From Ignavibacteria bacterium (GTDB taxonomy: Bacteria; Bacteroidota; Ignavibacteria; Kapaibacteriales; Kapaibacteriaceae), in contig JABMNI010000024.1 of NCBI GenBank assembly GCA_013204605.1, forward strand, positions 1 to 55,848: DNA of 55,848 nt, written 5' to 3'. The translations under genes and the position numbers were made by a program. The notes under the pieces were generated by a model that ran no database searches, had not been told where the DNA came from, and worked only from the letters and a program-made list of their open reading frames with translations. Within the stretch, counting starts at the first letter, position 1, and every line of letters begins with the position of its first letter. Shown here piece by piece: positions 17,160 through 26,729 of the stretch.

Positions 17160-18155
17160 TTAGCTAGTGCCTTTTGCTTCTTCTTTCAGCACCCACGATA
17201 CATCCATACCAAACGTAAGACCGTTCTGATAGACAACATCGGCTAATTCAGCAAGCGATTTTCTTCCAAAATTTCTAAACTTCAACAAATCTGATTCTTG
17301 TAGCATTACAAGATCTGCAAGAATTTTAATATTTGCTGCTTTCAAACAGTTGTGCGCGCGAACACTCAGTTCAAGTTCATCTACGTTTTTCAACAATAGT
17401 TTGCGAACGCGTTGACGCTCACGCTCTGCTTCAGAATTTCCACCCATGCTATCATCAACGTCACCCGGCTTTGCTCCAAGGAACAAAGAAATGTGCTGAC
17501 GGAAGATATTGGCTGCATGAGCAACAGCATCTTTAGCTGTGATCGATCCATCTGTTACTACTTCTAGCACCAAACGCTCGTAGTCAGTTTTTTGTCCAAC
17601 GCGAAACGGTTCAACCGTATAGATTGCGTTTCTGATTGGAGTAAAGATTGAATCGATTGGCAACATACCAACTGGGTAATCGGCGGTTGCATGTTCTTCA
17701 GAAGGCACGTAGCCTTTGCCACGGCCAAATCTCAATTCAACGTCAAAGTCCGCATCGGCTGCAAGATTGGCAATCATATGCGATGGATCCAACACTTCGA
17801 TTTCGGGGCTTGCATCAGCAATATCTTTTGCTGTGAATACGCCGCCACCTTTAATACGGAAGTTTACTTTGTTGGCTGCTTTTTTGTCTGCAAGTCTGAT
17901 TCGAACATCTTTTAAGTTCAGAATAATCTCGCACATGTCTTCAACAACACCCGGTATTGTTTGGAACTCATGTAGCACGTCGCTAATTTTCACTCCGATA
18001 ATGGCCGTACCCGGAATTGAAGAAAGCAATACTCTACGGAACGAATTTCCTAGAGTAACGCCGTATCCTTCTTCCAATGGGTTGAGGATGAAGCGAGCGT
18101 GATACGGGCTTCCGAGTTCTTCAACCACTATATCTTCTGGCATCTGCATCTGCAT
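17160..18155 (-). CDS. rpoA: RNA polymerase alpha subunit
   Basis: A 331-residue alpha subunit. The N-terminal assembly domain is recognisable from NPLEEGYGVTLGNSFRRVLL, and the acidic linker ends near AERERQRV. The C-terminal helix-hairpin-helix domain (LSVRAHNCLKAANI, then LLKFRNFGRKSLAEL) contacts UP elements and activators. I chose the start at 18155 because upstream codons would overlap rpsK, and GGAAGG lies nine bases before this ATG. Only 52 bases separate it from rpsK. The rpsD gene that normally sits here is absent. Confidence 0.96.
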   Translation of the reverse strand: MQMQMPEDIVVEELGSPYHARFILNPLEEGYGVTLGNSFRRVLLSSIPGTAIIGVKISDVLHEFQTIPGVVEDMCEIILNLKDVRIRLADKKAANKVNFRIKGGGVFTAKDIADASPEIEVLDPSHMIANLAADADFDVELRFGRGKGYVPSEEHATADYPVGMLPIDSIFTPIRNAIYTVEPFRVGQKTDYERLVLEVVTDGSITAKDAVAHAANIFRQHISLFLGAKPGDVDDSMGGNSEAERERQRVRKLLLKNVDELELSVRAHNCLKAANIKILADLVMLQESDLLKFRNFGRKSLAELADVVYQNGLTFGMDVSWVLKEEAKGTS

Positions 18156-18207
18156 GTATTTTGACCTTCCTAAGTCGTGTTTTTTCGGTTTACGGATTTC
18201 GAGTTTT

Positions 18208-18594
18208 TTAGACGCGTCTGCGTTTCGGCGGACGACAACCGTTGTGAGGCAACGGGGTACGATCAATGATCGATAATACTTCAAGCCCGGCACCCGTAAG
18301 TGCGCGGATAGCTGCTTCGCGACCAGAACCTGGTCCACGCACAACTACTTCAACTTTCCGTAGACCCATTTCATAGGCATCACGAGCGGCTTTATCGGCC
18401 GACACCTGCGATGCATATGGAGTGTTCTTTTTCGAACCTCTAAAACCATTCTTTCCGGCCGAAGACCAAGAAAGAGTGTTTCCGTATGTGTCTGTAATGG
18501 TTACAATAACGTTGTTGAACGTAGCTCGCACAAACGCCTTACCGTGTACATCGGATACAATTTTGCGTTTAACACGTTTTTTTGGTGCTGCCAT
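18208..18594 (-). CDS. rpsK: 30S ribosomal protein S11
   Basis: A 128-residue S11 of the platform near the E site. It shows [33 protein letters not shown], the [13 protein letters not shown] segment and the basic end [13 protein letters not shown]. It lies between rpsM and rpoA. An AAAGGAA sequence lies shortly before the ATG. Confidence 0.98.
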   Translation of the reverse strand: MAAPKKRVKRKIVSDVHGKAFVRATFNNVIVTITDTYGNTLSWSSAGKNGFRGSKKNTPYASQVSADKAARDAYEMGLRKVEVVVRGPGSGREAAIRALTGAGLEVLSIIDRTPLPHNGCRPPKRRRV

Positions 18595-18645
18595 AACGTA
18601 ATAATTCCTTTCGTGTGAAAGCCGGCTACTAGCCGAACTTTACCT

Positions 18646-19023
18646 TTACTTCTTCGTTGCTTTCTTCTTACCGGCTACTGTCTTGCGCTTGCCCTTACGA
18701 GTACGTGCATTAGTACGAGTACGTTGCCCGCGAACTGGCAAGCCCCTTCTATGACGTAATCCACGGAAGCATCCAATATCCATCAATCGCTTGATGTTCA
18801 GCTGCACTTCTGATCGAAGGGCACCCTCGGTTTTCAATTCACCAATTACTTGGCGAATCTTAGCAACCTCTTCATCAGTCCAGGTTGAAACACGTTTACT
18901 GTGATCCATACCGGCCAGATCTAGGACACGGACACTTAGCTTATCGCCAATGCCGAAAATGTATGTAAGCGCGATAACACCGCGCTTGTTTTTTGGTAAG
19001 TCTACTCCAGCTATTCGAGCCAC
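18646..19023 (-). CDS. rpsM: 30S ribosomal protein S13
   Basis: A 125-residue S13 of the 30S head, which contacts the A/P-site tRNAs and L5. It opens with [15 protein letters not shown] and contains [20 protein letters not shown] lysine-rich tail ends KKATKK. The start codon is GTG at 19023, with AGGAG seven bases upstream. It carries one ARGGGGCT motif at 18741 in the conserved RRGLP segment. Confidence 0.98.
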   Translation of the reverse strand: MARIAGVDLPKNKRGVIALTYIFGIGDKLSVRVLDLAGMDHSKRVSTWTDEEVAKIRQVIGELKTEGALRSEVQLNIKRLMDIGCFRGLRHRRGLPVRGQRTRTNARTRKGKRKTVAGKKKATKK

Positions 19024-19038
19024 TCTAATTCTCCTGGT

Positions 19039-19155
19039 TTACCCTTGACGTTGCTTTAAGCGGGGATTCTTCTTGTTAATAATATACACTCTGCCTTTAC
19101 GACGGACAATTTTGTCGTCGGGGCTGCGCTTTTTAACCGATGCTGTTACTTTCAT
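19039..19155 (-). CDS. rpmJ: 50S ribosomal protein L36
   Basis: A 38-residue protein from ATG 19155 ([19 protein letters not shown], ending NPRLKQRQG). It has no cysteines, so it is the zinc-free type, with Asp where related Bacteroidota forms keep a single Cys. L36 binds 23S rRNA late in 50S assembly. The position between infA and rpsM is canonical, 15 bases from each neighbour. It is too short for a simple long-ORF scan. Confidence 0.95.
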   Translation of the reverse strand: MKVTASVKKRSPDDKIVRRKGRVYIINKKNPRLKQRQG

Positions 19156-19170
19156 AATTCACTCCATTCG

Positions 19171-19389
19171 CTATTTATAGCGATATACAATTCGCCCTTT
19201 TGTCAAATCATAGGGCGACATTTCAACTGTTACCTTATCGCCACGATAAATCTTGATAAAGTGCATTCGCATTTTTCCAGATACGTGGGCCAAAATTTTG
19301 TGTCCATTGTCAAGCTTCACAATAAACTGCGTATTGGGGAGAGTTTCCTCAATCACACCATCAACGCGTATGGAATCTTGTCTGGACAT
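19171..19389 (-). CDS. infA: translation initiation factor IF-1
   Basis: A 72-residue OB-fold protein ([20 protein letters not shown], then [20 protein letters not shown], then KGRIVYRYK). It occupies the A site of the 30S subunit during initiation. The length is exactly normal. It follows map by ten bases and precedes rpmJ, the classic spc/alpha junction. Confidence 0.98.
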   Translation of the reverse strand: MSRQDSIRVDGVIEETLPNTQFIVKLDNGHKILAHVSGKMRMHFIKIYRGDKVTVEMSPYDLTKGRIVYRYK

Positions 19390-19399
19390 TATTACCTAA

Positions 19400-20200
19400 T
19401 TAGTTCATCAAAGTGAGAATTCTTGGCGTTTTTCCGTCCACTATAACTGTGTGTTCGAAGTGCGCGGATGGTTTTCCATCTGCCGCATACACAGTCCAAC
19501 CGTCCGAAGACGTGTGAACTTGGAACTGTCCAGAATTAACCATCGGCTCGATTGCAATTGCCATTCCGTTACGGAGTTTAGCATTTGCGAAACGGGCTCT
19601 GTGGAGCAATCCAGGAACAAAGTTGGGGATAGGGGGCTCTTCGTGAAGATTCCTTCCAATACCGTGGCCAACCAGTTCTCTAACAACCGAGAATCCCTGT
19701 TTTTCAACGTGCGTTTGAACAGCGCGAGAAATGTCGTACACTTTATTTCCTTCAACAACCTGCTCGATGCCCAGCATCAACGCCTGTTGTGTAGCGTCTA
19801 ACAACCTCTGCTTTTCAGATGATATCTCGCCCACTGCAAATGAGTAAGCGCTATCACCAAAGAATCCATCCAGACAAACTCCGCAATCGACCGAGACAAT
19901 TTGTCCTTCTTTCAACTTCCTCGTTCCCGGCATACCGTGAACAACTTCTTCATCGATGCTGATACAAAGTGTGTATGGGAATATTTTCCCGTCTACCTCA
20001 TATCCTTTAAATGCTGGCTCTCCACCCTTAGTGCGGATAAAGTCCTCAGCAATGGCATCTAACTCTTGCGTGGCTACACCAGGTTTAATGTGTGCCTTAA
20101 CCGTTGCAAATGTATCTGCTACTACTCGACAGGCAGCTTCGATTTTGGAAATCTCTTCAGCTGAATACGTAATAGTATCGATGTCTGAAACCGTCATCAT
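19400..20200 (-). CDS. map: methionine aminopeptidase, type I
   Basis: A 266-residue pita-bread metallopeptidase that removes the initiator Met from nascent chains. Metal ligands are visible in order: Asp in VSVDCGV, Asp in FFGDSAYS, His in GHGIGRNLHEEP, Glu in AIEPMV and Glu in AHFEHTV. The substrate-site His is in VVHGMPG. No N-terminal zinc-finger extension is present. Its ATG overlaps the secY stop by four bases, which implies coupling. Confidence 0.97.
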   Translation of the reverse strand: MMTVSDIDTITYSAEEISKIEAACRVVADTFATVKAHIKPGVATQELDAIAEDFIRTKGGEPAFKGYEVDGKIFPYTLCISIDEEVVHGMPGTRKLKEGQIVSVDCGVCLDGFFGDSAYSFAVGEISSEKQRLLDATQQALMLGIEQVVEGNKVYDISRAVQTHVEKQGFSVVRELVGHGIGRNLHEEPPIPNFVPGLLHRARFANAKLRNGMAIAIEPMVNSGQFQVHTSSDGWTVYAADGKPSAHFEHTVIVDGKTPRILTLMN

Positions 20201-21549
20201 CCCGAAATGGCACCTGCACGTCCGCGAATTTTACCTGTCTTCATAAATCCGTCGTAGTGTCGCATTAGTAAGTGAGATTCAATTTGCTGCAGCGTATCTA
20301 GCGCCACTCCAACAATAATCAACAAACTCGTACCGCCAAAGAACGAAGCAAATATTGGAGGCACTTGCATAACTGAACCAACAAACGTTGGCAGAATTGC
20401 AACCAGCGCCAAGAATACCGCTCCAGGCAGTGTAATTCGAGTCAATATATTTTCTATGTATTCAGCCGTCGGCCCGCCTGGACGGACGCCAGGAATAAAG
20501 CCGCCATTTTTCTTCATGTTATCAGCAACCTCTTTCGGATTGAAAGTAATTGCTGTGTAGAAGTACGTGAAGAACAAAATCATTATACCATACGTTGCTG
20601 CATACGTCACACCTTGTTCGCCAAACAATCTGCTAATGTCCTGCCAGAAAATACTTTCTGGGAAAAAACTTGCGATGGTTGCCGGGACAAACAAAATTGA
20701 CTGAGCAAAAATGATAGGCATTACGCCCGCAGTGTTAACGCGCAAAGGAATGTATTGAGTTGTTCCACCATAAACTTTTCTGCCAACAACTCTTTTTGCG
20801 TACTGCACCGGTATCCGCCTAGCCCCTTGCGTAACAAGAATAACTGAAGCAATAATTCCTGCTAACAATAGCAGCAATATTAAGTCAACAACAAAGCTTC
20901 GTGAACCTGCCTGTATTAGACTTACTTCTTGCGAAACTGCAGTTGGGAAACGTGCGATAATTCCGATAAAGATGATCAACGAGATTCCGTTACCAAGTCC
21001 GCGGTCAGTGATTTGTTCTCCAATCCACATCAGTGAAATGGTTCCTGCGGTGAGGATCATGATAGTAGATAATACCCAGAAGAATCCGGCGTCTGGAACT
21101 ACTGACATCCCTCCGGCACCTGCGGTTGTACCTGCGATTTTTGTTGCAACACCCCATGACTGCAGTGCGGCTAAGAATACCGTGAGTAGTCTGGTGTATT
21201 GATTGATTTTTCTACGACCGTCTTCACCTTCGCGCTGAAGCTTTTGAAGTTCAGGAAGGACCACTCCGCCAATTTGCAGGATAATGCTGGCTGAGATATA
21301 TGGCATAATACCAAGTGCAAACAGGGCTGCATTGGAGAAAGCTCCACCTACAAACATGTCATACAAACCAAAGATTGTACCGCTGTCACCCATCGCCGAT
21401 GCCTGCGTCAAAAGATTTACGTCAACACCAGGAATGGTAATGAACGAACCTATTCTAACGCCAAGCAAAGCAATAAGAGTAAAAATCAAGCGCTGACGTA
21501 GCTCCTCGATTTTCCAGATGTTGCGTGCTGTGGTAATTATATTAGCCAT
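20197..21549 (-). CDS. secY: preprotein translocase subunit SecY
   Basis: A 450-residue protein with ten membrane helices forming the SecYEG channel. Recognisable parts are RIGSFITIPGVDVN at helix 1, the plug region, the MWIGEQITDRGLGNGISLII loop and the cytoplasmic GGFIPGVRPG loop that meets SecA or the ribosome. The start overlaps the end of rplO by eight bases. Its partner secE lies at 55560 on the same strand. Confidence 0.98.
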   Translation of the reverse strand: MANIITTARNIWKIEELRQRLIFTLIALLGVRIGSFITIPGVDVNLLTQASAMGDSGTIFGLYDMFVGGAFSNAALFALGIMPYISASIILQIGGVVLPELQKLQREGEDGRRKINQYTRLLTVFLAALQSWGVATKIAGTTAGAGGMSVVPDAGFFWVLSTIMILTAGTISLMWIGEQITDRGLGNGISLIIFIGIIARFPTAVSQEVSLIQAGSRSFVVDLILLLLLAGIIASVILVTQGARRIPVQYAKRVVGRKVYGGTTQYIPLRVNTAGVMPIIFAQSILFVPATIASFFPESIFWQDISRLFGEQGVTYAATYGIMILFFTYFYTAITFNPKEVADNMKKNGGFIPGVRPGGPTAEYIENILTRITLPGAVFLALVAILPTFVGSVMQVPPIFASFFGGTSLLIIVGVALDTLQQIESHLLMRHYDGFMKTGKIRGRAGAISG

Positions 21550-22003
21550 CGATATTTACCGCTCCTCCGGCCGACTCAATTTTCACTTTTGCCGAGGCCG
21601 ACACCTTGTTTACGTTAACTGTGAGTTTAGCCGCAAGTTTTCCGTTGCCTAAAATTTTGATAGGTAGGTTACGCTTGCGAATTGCTCCAGCAGCGAATAG
21701 TACTTCCATATTTACAATTCCGCCAGGCAGTTTTTGCTCATCAACCAAACGCTGCAATACTGCTACGTTTACTTCTTGGTGTTCGATGCGATTGATGTTC
21801 GTGAATCCAAACTTTGGAACTCTACGCTTCAGACTCATCTGTCCACCCTCGAAGCCTGGGCTCTGGCTATAGCCACTAGTTGATTGGTGACCTTTATGTC
21901 CACGTGTAGAGGTTCCGCCGTGACCTGAACCTGCGCCTCTACCAATGCGTTTTTTCTTGTGTCTCGAGCCCGGGGCCGGAGATAAATTTCCTATGTGTTT
22001 CAT
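21542..22003 (-). CDS. rplO: 50S ribosomal protein L15
   Basis: A 153-residue L15. The glycine/arginine-rich N-terminal arm that threads into 23S rRNA (RIGRGAGSGHGGTSTRGHKG, then FEGGQMSLKRRVPKFGF) is followed by the globular domain. It lies seven bases after rpmD and overlaps secY, the standard spc order. Confidence 0.98.
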   Translation of the reverse strand: MKHIGNLSPAPGSRHKKKRIGRGAGSGHGGTSTRGHKGHQSTSGYSQSPGFEGGQMSLKRRVPKFGFTNINRIEHQEVNVAVLQRLVDEQKLPGGIVNMEVLFAAGAIRKRNLPIKILGNGKLAAKLTVNVNKVSASAKVKIESAGGAVNIDG

Positions 22004-22010
22004 CGTTACT

Positions 22011-22193
22011 TCAGCCTTCCACTTCTTCTACAGTTACCAGATGTCTAACTGTGTTAATCATTCCAAGAATTTGTGCATTCTTAGTCTTGATTGAAACATT
22101 GTTAGGACTGCCAAGCCCTAAAGCTTTAATAGTTGCCTTATGATTTTTCAGCGAACCAATTACGCTTTTTACTTGTGTTATTTTCAGTTTCAT
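22011..22193 (-). CDS. rpmD: 50S ribosomal protein L30
   Basis: A 60-residue bacterial-type L30 (KLKITQVKSVIGSLKNHKAT, then LGMINTVRHLVTVEEV). It binds 23S rRNA near the 5S RNA region. The length is normal. It sits between rpsE and rplO. Confidence 0.97.
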   Translation of the reverse strand: MKLKITQVKSVIGSLKNHKATIKALGLGSPNNVSIKTKNAQILGMINTVRHLVTVEEVEG

Positions 22194-22212
22194 GTAATTC
22201 TCCTGACCTGCC

Positions 22213-22716
22213 TTAACCGTTCACTACTTTATCAACAGATACACCACGGCGAGCTGCGACACTTGTAATATCTTCAAGCTGCATTAACGCATTCATTGTG
22301 GCTTTAACCGTGTTGTGGGGATTTGAGGAGCCCATCGATTTAGTTAATACGTCCTTCACTCCGGCAAGCTCAAGAATTGCGCGTATACCACCGGCAGCAA
22401 TAACTCCAGTACCAGGTGTAGCTGGACGTATCAATACCTTTGCCGCACCAAATCTTCCGATAACTTCGTGTGGAAGGGTGCCTCTAATTACGCGAACCTT
22501 AACGACGGCTTTTTTTGCCGCATCAGTTGCCTTCGTTACTGCAATAGATACTTCACCGGCTTTACCTAGGCCGTATCCTACATGACCATTTTCGTCACCA
22601 ACAACAACCATGGCTGAAAAGTTGAATCTACGTCCACCTTTTACAACCTTGGCAGTTCTGCCAACGTAAACAATTTTATCCTTGAGATTTAAATCCGATA
22701 GCTTATGTTTTGCCAC
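22213..22716 (-). CDS. rpsE: 30S ribosomal protein S5
   Basis: A 167-residue S5. The N-terminal double-stranded RNA-binding-like domain ([20 protein letters not shown], then [18 protein letters not shown]) includes the loop where fidelity and spectinomycin mutations map. The C-terminal domain has [21 protein letters not shown]5 forms part of the mRNA entry helicase site with S3 and S4. Confidence 0.98.
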   Translation of the reverse strand: MAKHKLSDLNLKDKIVYVGRTAKVVKGGRRFNFSAMVVVGDENGHVGYGLGKAGEVSIAVTKATDAAKKAVVKVRVIRGTLPHEVIGRFGAAKVLIRPATPGTGVIAAGGIRAILELAGVKDVLTKSMGSSNPHNTVKATMNALMQLEDITSVAARRGVSVDKVVNG

Positions 22717-22744
22717 GTGTCGTGTCTCCGTTTTCAGATTCTAA

Positions 22745-23116
22745 TTAGAAGTCTAAACCACTCTCGCGAGCAGCTTCGGCTAAGGCCTTTACACGGCCAT
22801 GATATAAAAAGCCATTCCTGTCGAACGCAACTTTTTTGACATTGGCAGCAATAGCGCGCTGACCCAATGTGCTGCCTACAATTTTGCTTGCATCTACTTT
22901 AGAGATACCTGCTTTTATCTTACCACGAACCTCTGGGTCCATAGTAGAAGCACTCGCAATTGTAGTTGCCGTAACATCATCTATGATTTGAGCATAAATG
23001 TGAGCATCCGAACGAAAAACCGTTAGGCGTAATCTTTCCGGTGAACCCACAATACCCTTGCGCGAACGCTTGTTGCGGCGCTCATAGCGGACATGTTTTA
23101 ATCGAATTTTTTCCAT
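22745..23116 (-). CDS. rplR: 50S ribosomal protein L18
   Basis: A 123-residue L18 (RLKHVRYERRNKRSRKGI, then RLTVFRSDAHIYAQIIDD, then VAFDRNGFLYHGRVKALAE). It binds 5S rRNA together with L5. It is slightly longer than the usual 117 residues. It is eleven bases from rplF. Confidence 0.98.
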   Translation of the reverse strand: MEKIRLKHVRYERRNKRSRKGIVGSPERLRLTVFRSDAHIYAQIIDDVTATTIASASTMDPEVRGKIKAGISKVDASKIVGSTLGQRAIAANVKKVAFDRNGFLYHGRVKALAEAARESGLDF

Positions 23117-23127
23117 TTCTTTAGACC

Positions 23128-23667
23128 TTATTTACCTGCCGACTTACCAGTTTTCCTGCGTACATATTCGCCTACATACCTAACACCCTTGCCCTTATAA
23201 GGCTCTGGTGGACGTAGCTTGCGAACCTTGGCAGCCACTTCGCCAACAACTTCTTTGTCGTACCCTTTAATCGCCAATAATGTAGGCGACGATACTACAA
23301 ATTCAATTCCATCAGGCGGAATAAACAAGATTGCATGCGAAAAGCCTAACGAAAGTTGAAGACTCTTTCCACGCATTTCAGCCTTGTATCCAACACCTTC
23401 TATTTGAAGATTCTTCGTGAACCCGTTTAGCACACCTTCAATCATCCACGCAATACGCGCACGAGTTAAACCATGCATCGCGCGAACTTTCTTGTCTTCA
23501 CCATTGCGGTGAAAAGAAAGAGTTTCGCCTTCACGTGTGTGCGTGATTCGACTATCAAGACCGAATGTTAGTTCGCCCTTTGGTCCCTTAACGGTACAAA
23601 TCTCATTAGCAAATACCACTGATACTGCCGACGGGATTTCAATTACTTTTTTACCTACTCTTGACAT
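23128..23667 (-). CDS. rplF: 50S ribosomal protein L6
   Basis: A 179-residue L6 with two homologous domains (MSRVGKKVIEIPSAVSV, then GVGYKAEMRGKSLQLSLGFS, then PEPYKGKGVRYVGEYVRRK). It lies near the factor-binding centre of the 50S subunit. Length and ending are canonical. Confidence 0.98.
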   Translation of the reverse strand: MSRVGKKVIEIPSAVSVVFANEICTVKGPKGELTFGLDSRITHTREGETLSFHRNGEDKKVRAMHGLTRARIAWMIEGVLNGFTKNLQIEGVGYKAEMRGKSLQLSLGFSHAILFIPPDGIEFVVSSPTLLAIKGYDKEVVGEVAAKVRKLRPPEPYKGKGVRYVGEYVRRKTGKSAGK

Positions 23668-23694
23668 GACTTATTAGCTCCTAAATCCTAGCCG

Positions 23695-24090
23695 TTACCA
23701 GATTGTACACAAAACTTCACCACCAACGTGCTCACGGCGCGCTTGCTTATCGGACATAACACCACGAGGAGTTGAAATGATAGCAATGCCTAAGCCGTTT
23801 CGAACGCGAGGCAGCTTATCAGCACCCGAATACACTCTTCGCCCAGGTTTACTTACTCTATGAATCTCTCGAATAACAGGCTGTCCAAGATAATATCTCA
23901 ACTTAATGTTAAGTACGCCTTGTTTGCTGTCATCTTCGGTTTCAAAACCTGCAATGAAACCCTGATCTTTTAGGATTTCTGCAATAGCTACTTTAAGCTT
24001 CGAATTCGGTATTGAAACTGTTTTATGTTTTGCTGCCGACGCATTGCGAATGCGTGTTAATAAATCGGCTATGGTATCTGTTACTGGCAT
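23695..24090 (-). CDS. rpsH: 30S ribosomal protein S8
   Basis: A 131-residue S8 (DTIADLLTRIRNASAAKHKT, then KPGRRVYSGADKLPRVRNGLG, then GGEVLCTIW). It is an early 16S rRNA binder of the central domain and in other bacteria represses its own operon. The C-terminal GEVLCTIW is the family ending. Confidence 0.98.
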   Translation of the reverse strand: MPVTDTIADLLTRIRNASAAKHKTVSIPNSKLKVAIAEILKDQGFIAGFETEDDSKQGVLNIKLRYYLGQPVIREIHRVSKPGRRVYSGADKLPRVRNGLGIAIISTPRGVMSDKQARREHVGGEVLCTIW

Positions 24091-24137
24091 AATTATCGTC
24101 GTATTTTTTCTGAAGAGTACAGGATTGACTGGACCAA

Positions 24138-24407
24138 TTACCAGCTTGCTTTACGGATGCCCGGAATTTTACCTTCCAGAGCGAGTTGCCTAAACATGTT
24201 ACGGCATAAACCAAACTTTTTGTAAACTGCTCGGCCCCTTCCAGTAACATTACATCTACTGCGAACGCGAGTTGGCGCACTGTTACGTGGAAGTTTTTGC
24301 AAACCTTCCATGTCACCTGCTGCTTTTAATTCAGCACGCTTTGCCGCGTACTTCTCAACAAGTCTTTTGCGTTTTTCGTTACGCGCTATGATGCTTTTCT
24401 TGGCCAT
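24138..24407 (-). CDS. rpsN: 30S ribosomal protein S14 (long, zinc-free type)
   Basis: An 89-residue S14 ([20 protein letters not shown], then [20 protein letters not shown], ending GIRKASW). It lacks the pair of CxxC motifs of the short zinc form, so it is the long type typical of Bacteroidota and Proteobacteria. It belongs to the 30S head. Confidence 0.98.
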   Translation of the reverse strand: MAKKSIIARNEKRKRLVEKYAAKRAELKAAGDMEGLQKLPRNSAPTRVRSRCNVTGRGRAVYKKFGLCRNMFRQLALEGKIPGIRKASW

Positions 24408-24422
24408 ACGTCTCTCTTATCT

Positions 24423-25046
24423 TTATTCGTTCTTGCGAAAAGGAAAACCAAATTCCGAAAGAAGCGCGTGCGCTTCTTCATCGGTCTTGGCTGTTGTCAC
24501 AAATGTGATATCCATACCCGAAATCTTGGTCACTTTTTCAACGTCAATCTCAGGAAAAATAATCTGCTCTTTAATACCTACCGTGTAATTTCCGCGGCCA
24601 TCAAAACTTTTATCTGAAAAACCTCTGAAGTCACGAATACGCGGAGTTGCAATGTTGATCAATCTGTCAAGAAACTCATACATATGAGCCTTGCGAAGTG
24701 TAACGCGGGCGCCAATTGGCATGCCTTCGCGCAATTTGAAATTTGCGATAGACTTACGTGCGCGAGTAACCGACGGACGCTGACCTGCGATAAGCTCAAG
24801 CTCATTCACTGCCACATTCAACACCTTTGTATCTGCCGTTGCTTGACCTACACCAATGTTGATCGAAATTTTCTCAATTTTAGGCACTTGCATTACTGAA
24901 CTGTATCCAAACTTTGTCATCATCGCCGGGATAACCTGTTCAACATATACACCACGCAAACGCGGCGCATTCGGAGTGTCCTTGATGTCCTCCATCCTTG
25001 GACCTTCCGGCTTAAAATCGATTTTCTTGACTACTGTCTTTGCCAT
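24423..25046 (-). CDS. rplE: 50S ribosomal protein L5 (N-terminally extended)
   Basis: A 207-residue L5 with the family core from about residue 30 ([20 protein letters not shown], then [15 protein letters not shown], then [20 protein letters not shown]). It binds 5S rRNA and contacts S13 across the subunit bridge. The first 25-30 residues ([20 protein letters not shown]) are extra compared with the usual 179-residue protein. No better internal start exists that keeps the core. Confidence 0.96.
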   Translation of the reverse strand: MAKTVVKKIDFKPEGPRMEDIKDTPNAPRLRGVYVEQVIPAMMTKFGYSSVMQVPKIEKISINIGVGQATADTKVLNVAVNELELIAGQRPSVTRARKSIANFKLREGMPIGARVTLRKAHMYEFLDRLINIATPRIRDFRGFSDKSFDGRGNYTVGIKEQIIFPEIDVEKVTKISGMDITFVTTAKTDEEAHALLSEFGFPFRKNE

Positions 25047-25073
25047 GATATCTCTATCCCGCTAACCGGTTTC

Positions 25074-25394
25074 TTACAATACTTCTTGAGTTGTTTTAGC
25101 AATGCGCTTTACAACGCTTTTGCCGTTTACCTTACTACGCTCGATTGCTATCCGAGTAGGCTTGCCATTCTTGTCCACTAACATCACTTTTGAATAATGT
25201 AAGGGGGCTTCGATATGCGCGATTCCTCCGTTTGGATATTTCTGCGACGGACGCATAGCTTTCGACCTCATGTTGACGCCTTCAACAAGTACCTGCATCT
25301 TCTCAGGAGATACCATCAATACGCGTCCAACATCGCCCTTGCTGTTTCCAGCAATTACTTTAACTGTGTCGCCTTTTTTGATTCTTAGTTTCAT
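25074..25394 (-). CDS. rplX: 50S ribosomal protein L24
   Basis: A 106-residue L24 with the KOW motif at the N-terminus (KLRIKKGDTVKVIAGNSKGD) and QKYPNGGIAHIEAPLHYSKV. It is an assembly initiator of the 50S subunit. The IEAPL codons contain an ARGGGGCT motif (25202), the only one found between 20.9 and 32.6 kb. Confidence 0.97.
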   Translation of the reverse strand: MKLRIKKGDTVKVIAGNSKGDVGRVLMVSPEKMQVLVEGVNMRSKAMRPSQKYPNGGIAHIEAPLHYSKVMLVDKNGKPTRIAIERSKVNGKSVVKRIAKTTQEVL

Positions 25395-25402
25395 GATCTA
25401 CC

Positions 25403-25771
25403 TCAGATTACCTCTGGTGCCAGAGATACGATCTTCATAAAATTCTTTTCGCGAAGCTCGCGAGCTACCGGTCCGAATATTCTCGTTCCACGCGGATCGT
25501 TGTTATTGTTAATTACCACGGCTGCATTTTCATCAAAACGAATAAATGACCCGTCGCGGCGACCAACTTCTTTTTTTGTTCTCACAATTACAGCCTTAAC
25601 CACTTCGCCTTTTTTAACGGCGGCTTGTGGTAATGCCGCTTTCACGGAACACACCACTATGTCGCCAAGTGAAGCATAACGCTTACCATGGCCACCAAGT
25701 ACACGGATACAACGCAGCTTACGTGCGCCAGAATTATCCGCTACTACTAGATTGCTTTCTTCTTGAATCAT
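25403..25771 (-). CDS. rplN: 50S ribosomal protein L14
   Basis: A 122-residue L14 ([20 protein letters not shown], then [20 protein letters not shown], then [20 protein letters not shown]). It lies at the subunit interface, bridging to the 30S and contacting L19. The length is exactly canonical. Confidence 0.98.
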   Translation of the reverse strand: MIQEESNLVVADNSGARKLRCIRVLGGHGKRYASLGDIVVCSVKAALPQAAVKKGEVVKAVIVRTKKEVGRRDGSFIRFDENAAVVINNNNDPRGTRIFGPVARELREKNFMKIVSLAPEVI

Positions 25772-25783
25772 TGTTGTATCTCC

Positions 25784-26065
25784 TTACTGAGCACGTTCGA
25801 TTATTTCAACTAAACGCCACCGTTTTCTAGCACTAAGAGGTCTACTCTCAATAACTTTTACAGTGTCTCCGATGTTGCACTCATTGGCCTCATCGTGAGC
25901 CATAATTTTCTTTGTTTGCTTATAATACTTGCGGTACAACGGGTGCGCTACTTGACGCTCGATCGTTACCACAATGGTCTTGTTAGATTTATTACTAACT
26001 ACCTTACCAGTACGGAGCTTTTTACGCCCGGTGGTGTTGGTCTCTTGTATGTTTGTTTCTGCCAT
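25784..26065 (-). CDS. rpsQ: 30S ribosomal protein S17
   Basis: A 93-residue S17 OB-fold ([20 protein letters not shown], then [19 protein letters not shown], then [16 protein letters not shown]). It binds helix 11 of 16S rRNA. A 13-residue N-terminal stretch precedes the core. Confidence 0.97.
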   Translation of the reverse strand: MAETNIQETNTTGRKKLRTGKVVSNKSNKTIVVTIERQVAHPLYRKYYKQTKKIMAHDEANECNIGDTVKVIESRPLSARKRWRLVEIIERAQ

Positions 26066-26079
26066 GTGTTATCCGTATC

Positions 26080-26286
26080 TCAATTACCGTTAGTTGCACG
26101 TTCAGTCAAAAGTGTTCTCATTCGCGCCACATCTTTACGAAGCGTACGAATGCTGGACGTATCATCCAGTTGACCAAGCGCTGCCTGAAATCGTAGACGA
26201 ACGATGTTTTCTTCGCTTTCCTTAACAAAAGATTCAAGCTCCTGTGTAGTGAGACCCCGAAGATCCTCAGCTTTCCTTGATTTCAT
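26080..26286 (-). CDS. rpmC: 50S ribosomal protein L29
   Basis: A 68-residue helical L29 (EDLRGLTTQELESFVKESEE, then LRFQAALGQLDDTSSIRTLR). With L23 it surrounds the peptide exit tunnel. It starts three bases after rplP. Confidence 0.97.
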   Translation of the reverse strand: MKSRKAEDLRGLTTQELESFVKESEENIVRLRFQAALGQLDDTSSIRTLRKDVARMRTLLTERATNGN

Positions 26287-26289
26287 TTC

Positions 26290-26709
26290 TTATCCTTCTA
26301 GATCTACTCGTTGAACAAACTTGCACTTCACAGGCAGCTTGTGCGAAGCCAAACGAACCGCTTCCATAGCGCGCTCCTTCGTCACTCCGTCGATCTCGAA
26401 CAGAATGCGCCCTGCTTTCACAACCGCCACCCAAAGCTCTGGATTTCCTTTCCCGGAACCCATTCGCGTCTCCGCGGGCTTCTTCGTAACCGGTTTGTCC
26501 GGGAAGATTCTAATCCACACTTTACCGTCCCTGCGCAAGTACCTATTAATGGCAATACGAGCAGATTCGATCTGGCGATTTGTGATCCACGCACCCTCGA
26601 GCGATTTCAAACCATACGAACCGAACGCTACTAGCGAACCTCTGTATGCTTTTCCGCGACGACGGCCGCGTTGGGTTTTTCTATGTTTTACTCTTTTTGG
26701 GATGAGCAT
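26290..26709 (-). CDS. rplP: 50S ribosomal protein L16
   Basis: A 139-residue L16 ([20 protein letters not shown], then [20 protein letters not shown], then [20 protein letters not shown]). It helps position A-site tRNA at the peptidyl transferase centre. The RMGSGKG loop, with the Arg that is hydroxylated in some bacteria, is present. Confidence 0.98.
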   Translation of the reverse strand: MLIPKRVKHRKTQRGRRRGKAYRGSLVAFGSYGLKSLEGAWITNRQIESARIAINRYLRRDGKVWIRIFPDKPVTKKPAETRMGSGKGNPELWVAVVKAGRILFEIDGVTKERAMEAVRLASHKLPVKCKFVQRVDLEG

Positions 26710-26729
26710 GACGCTAACCTAAGCCTGTC

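Noticed and set aside
19039-19155. L36 without zinc-binding cysteines as an anomaly
   Set aside because: Cysteine-poor L36 of the SVKKRS type is common in Bacteroidota, so it supports the lineage and is not unusual.
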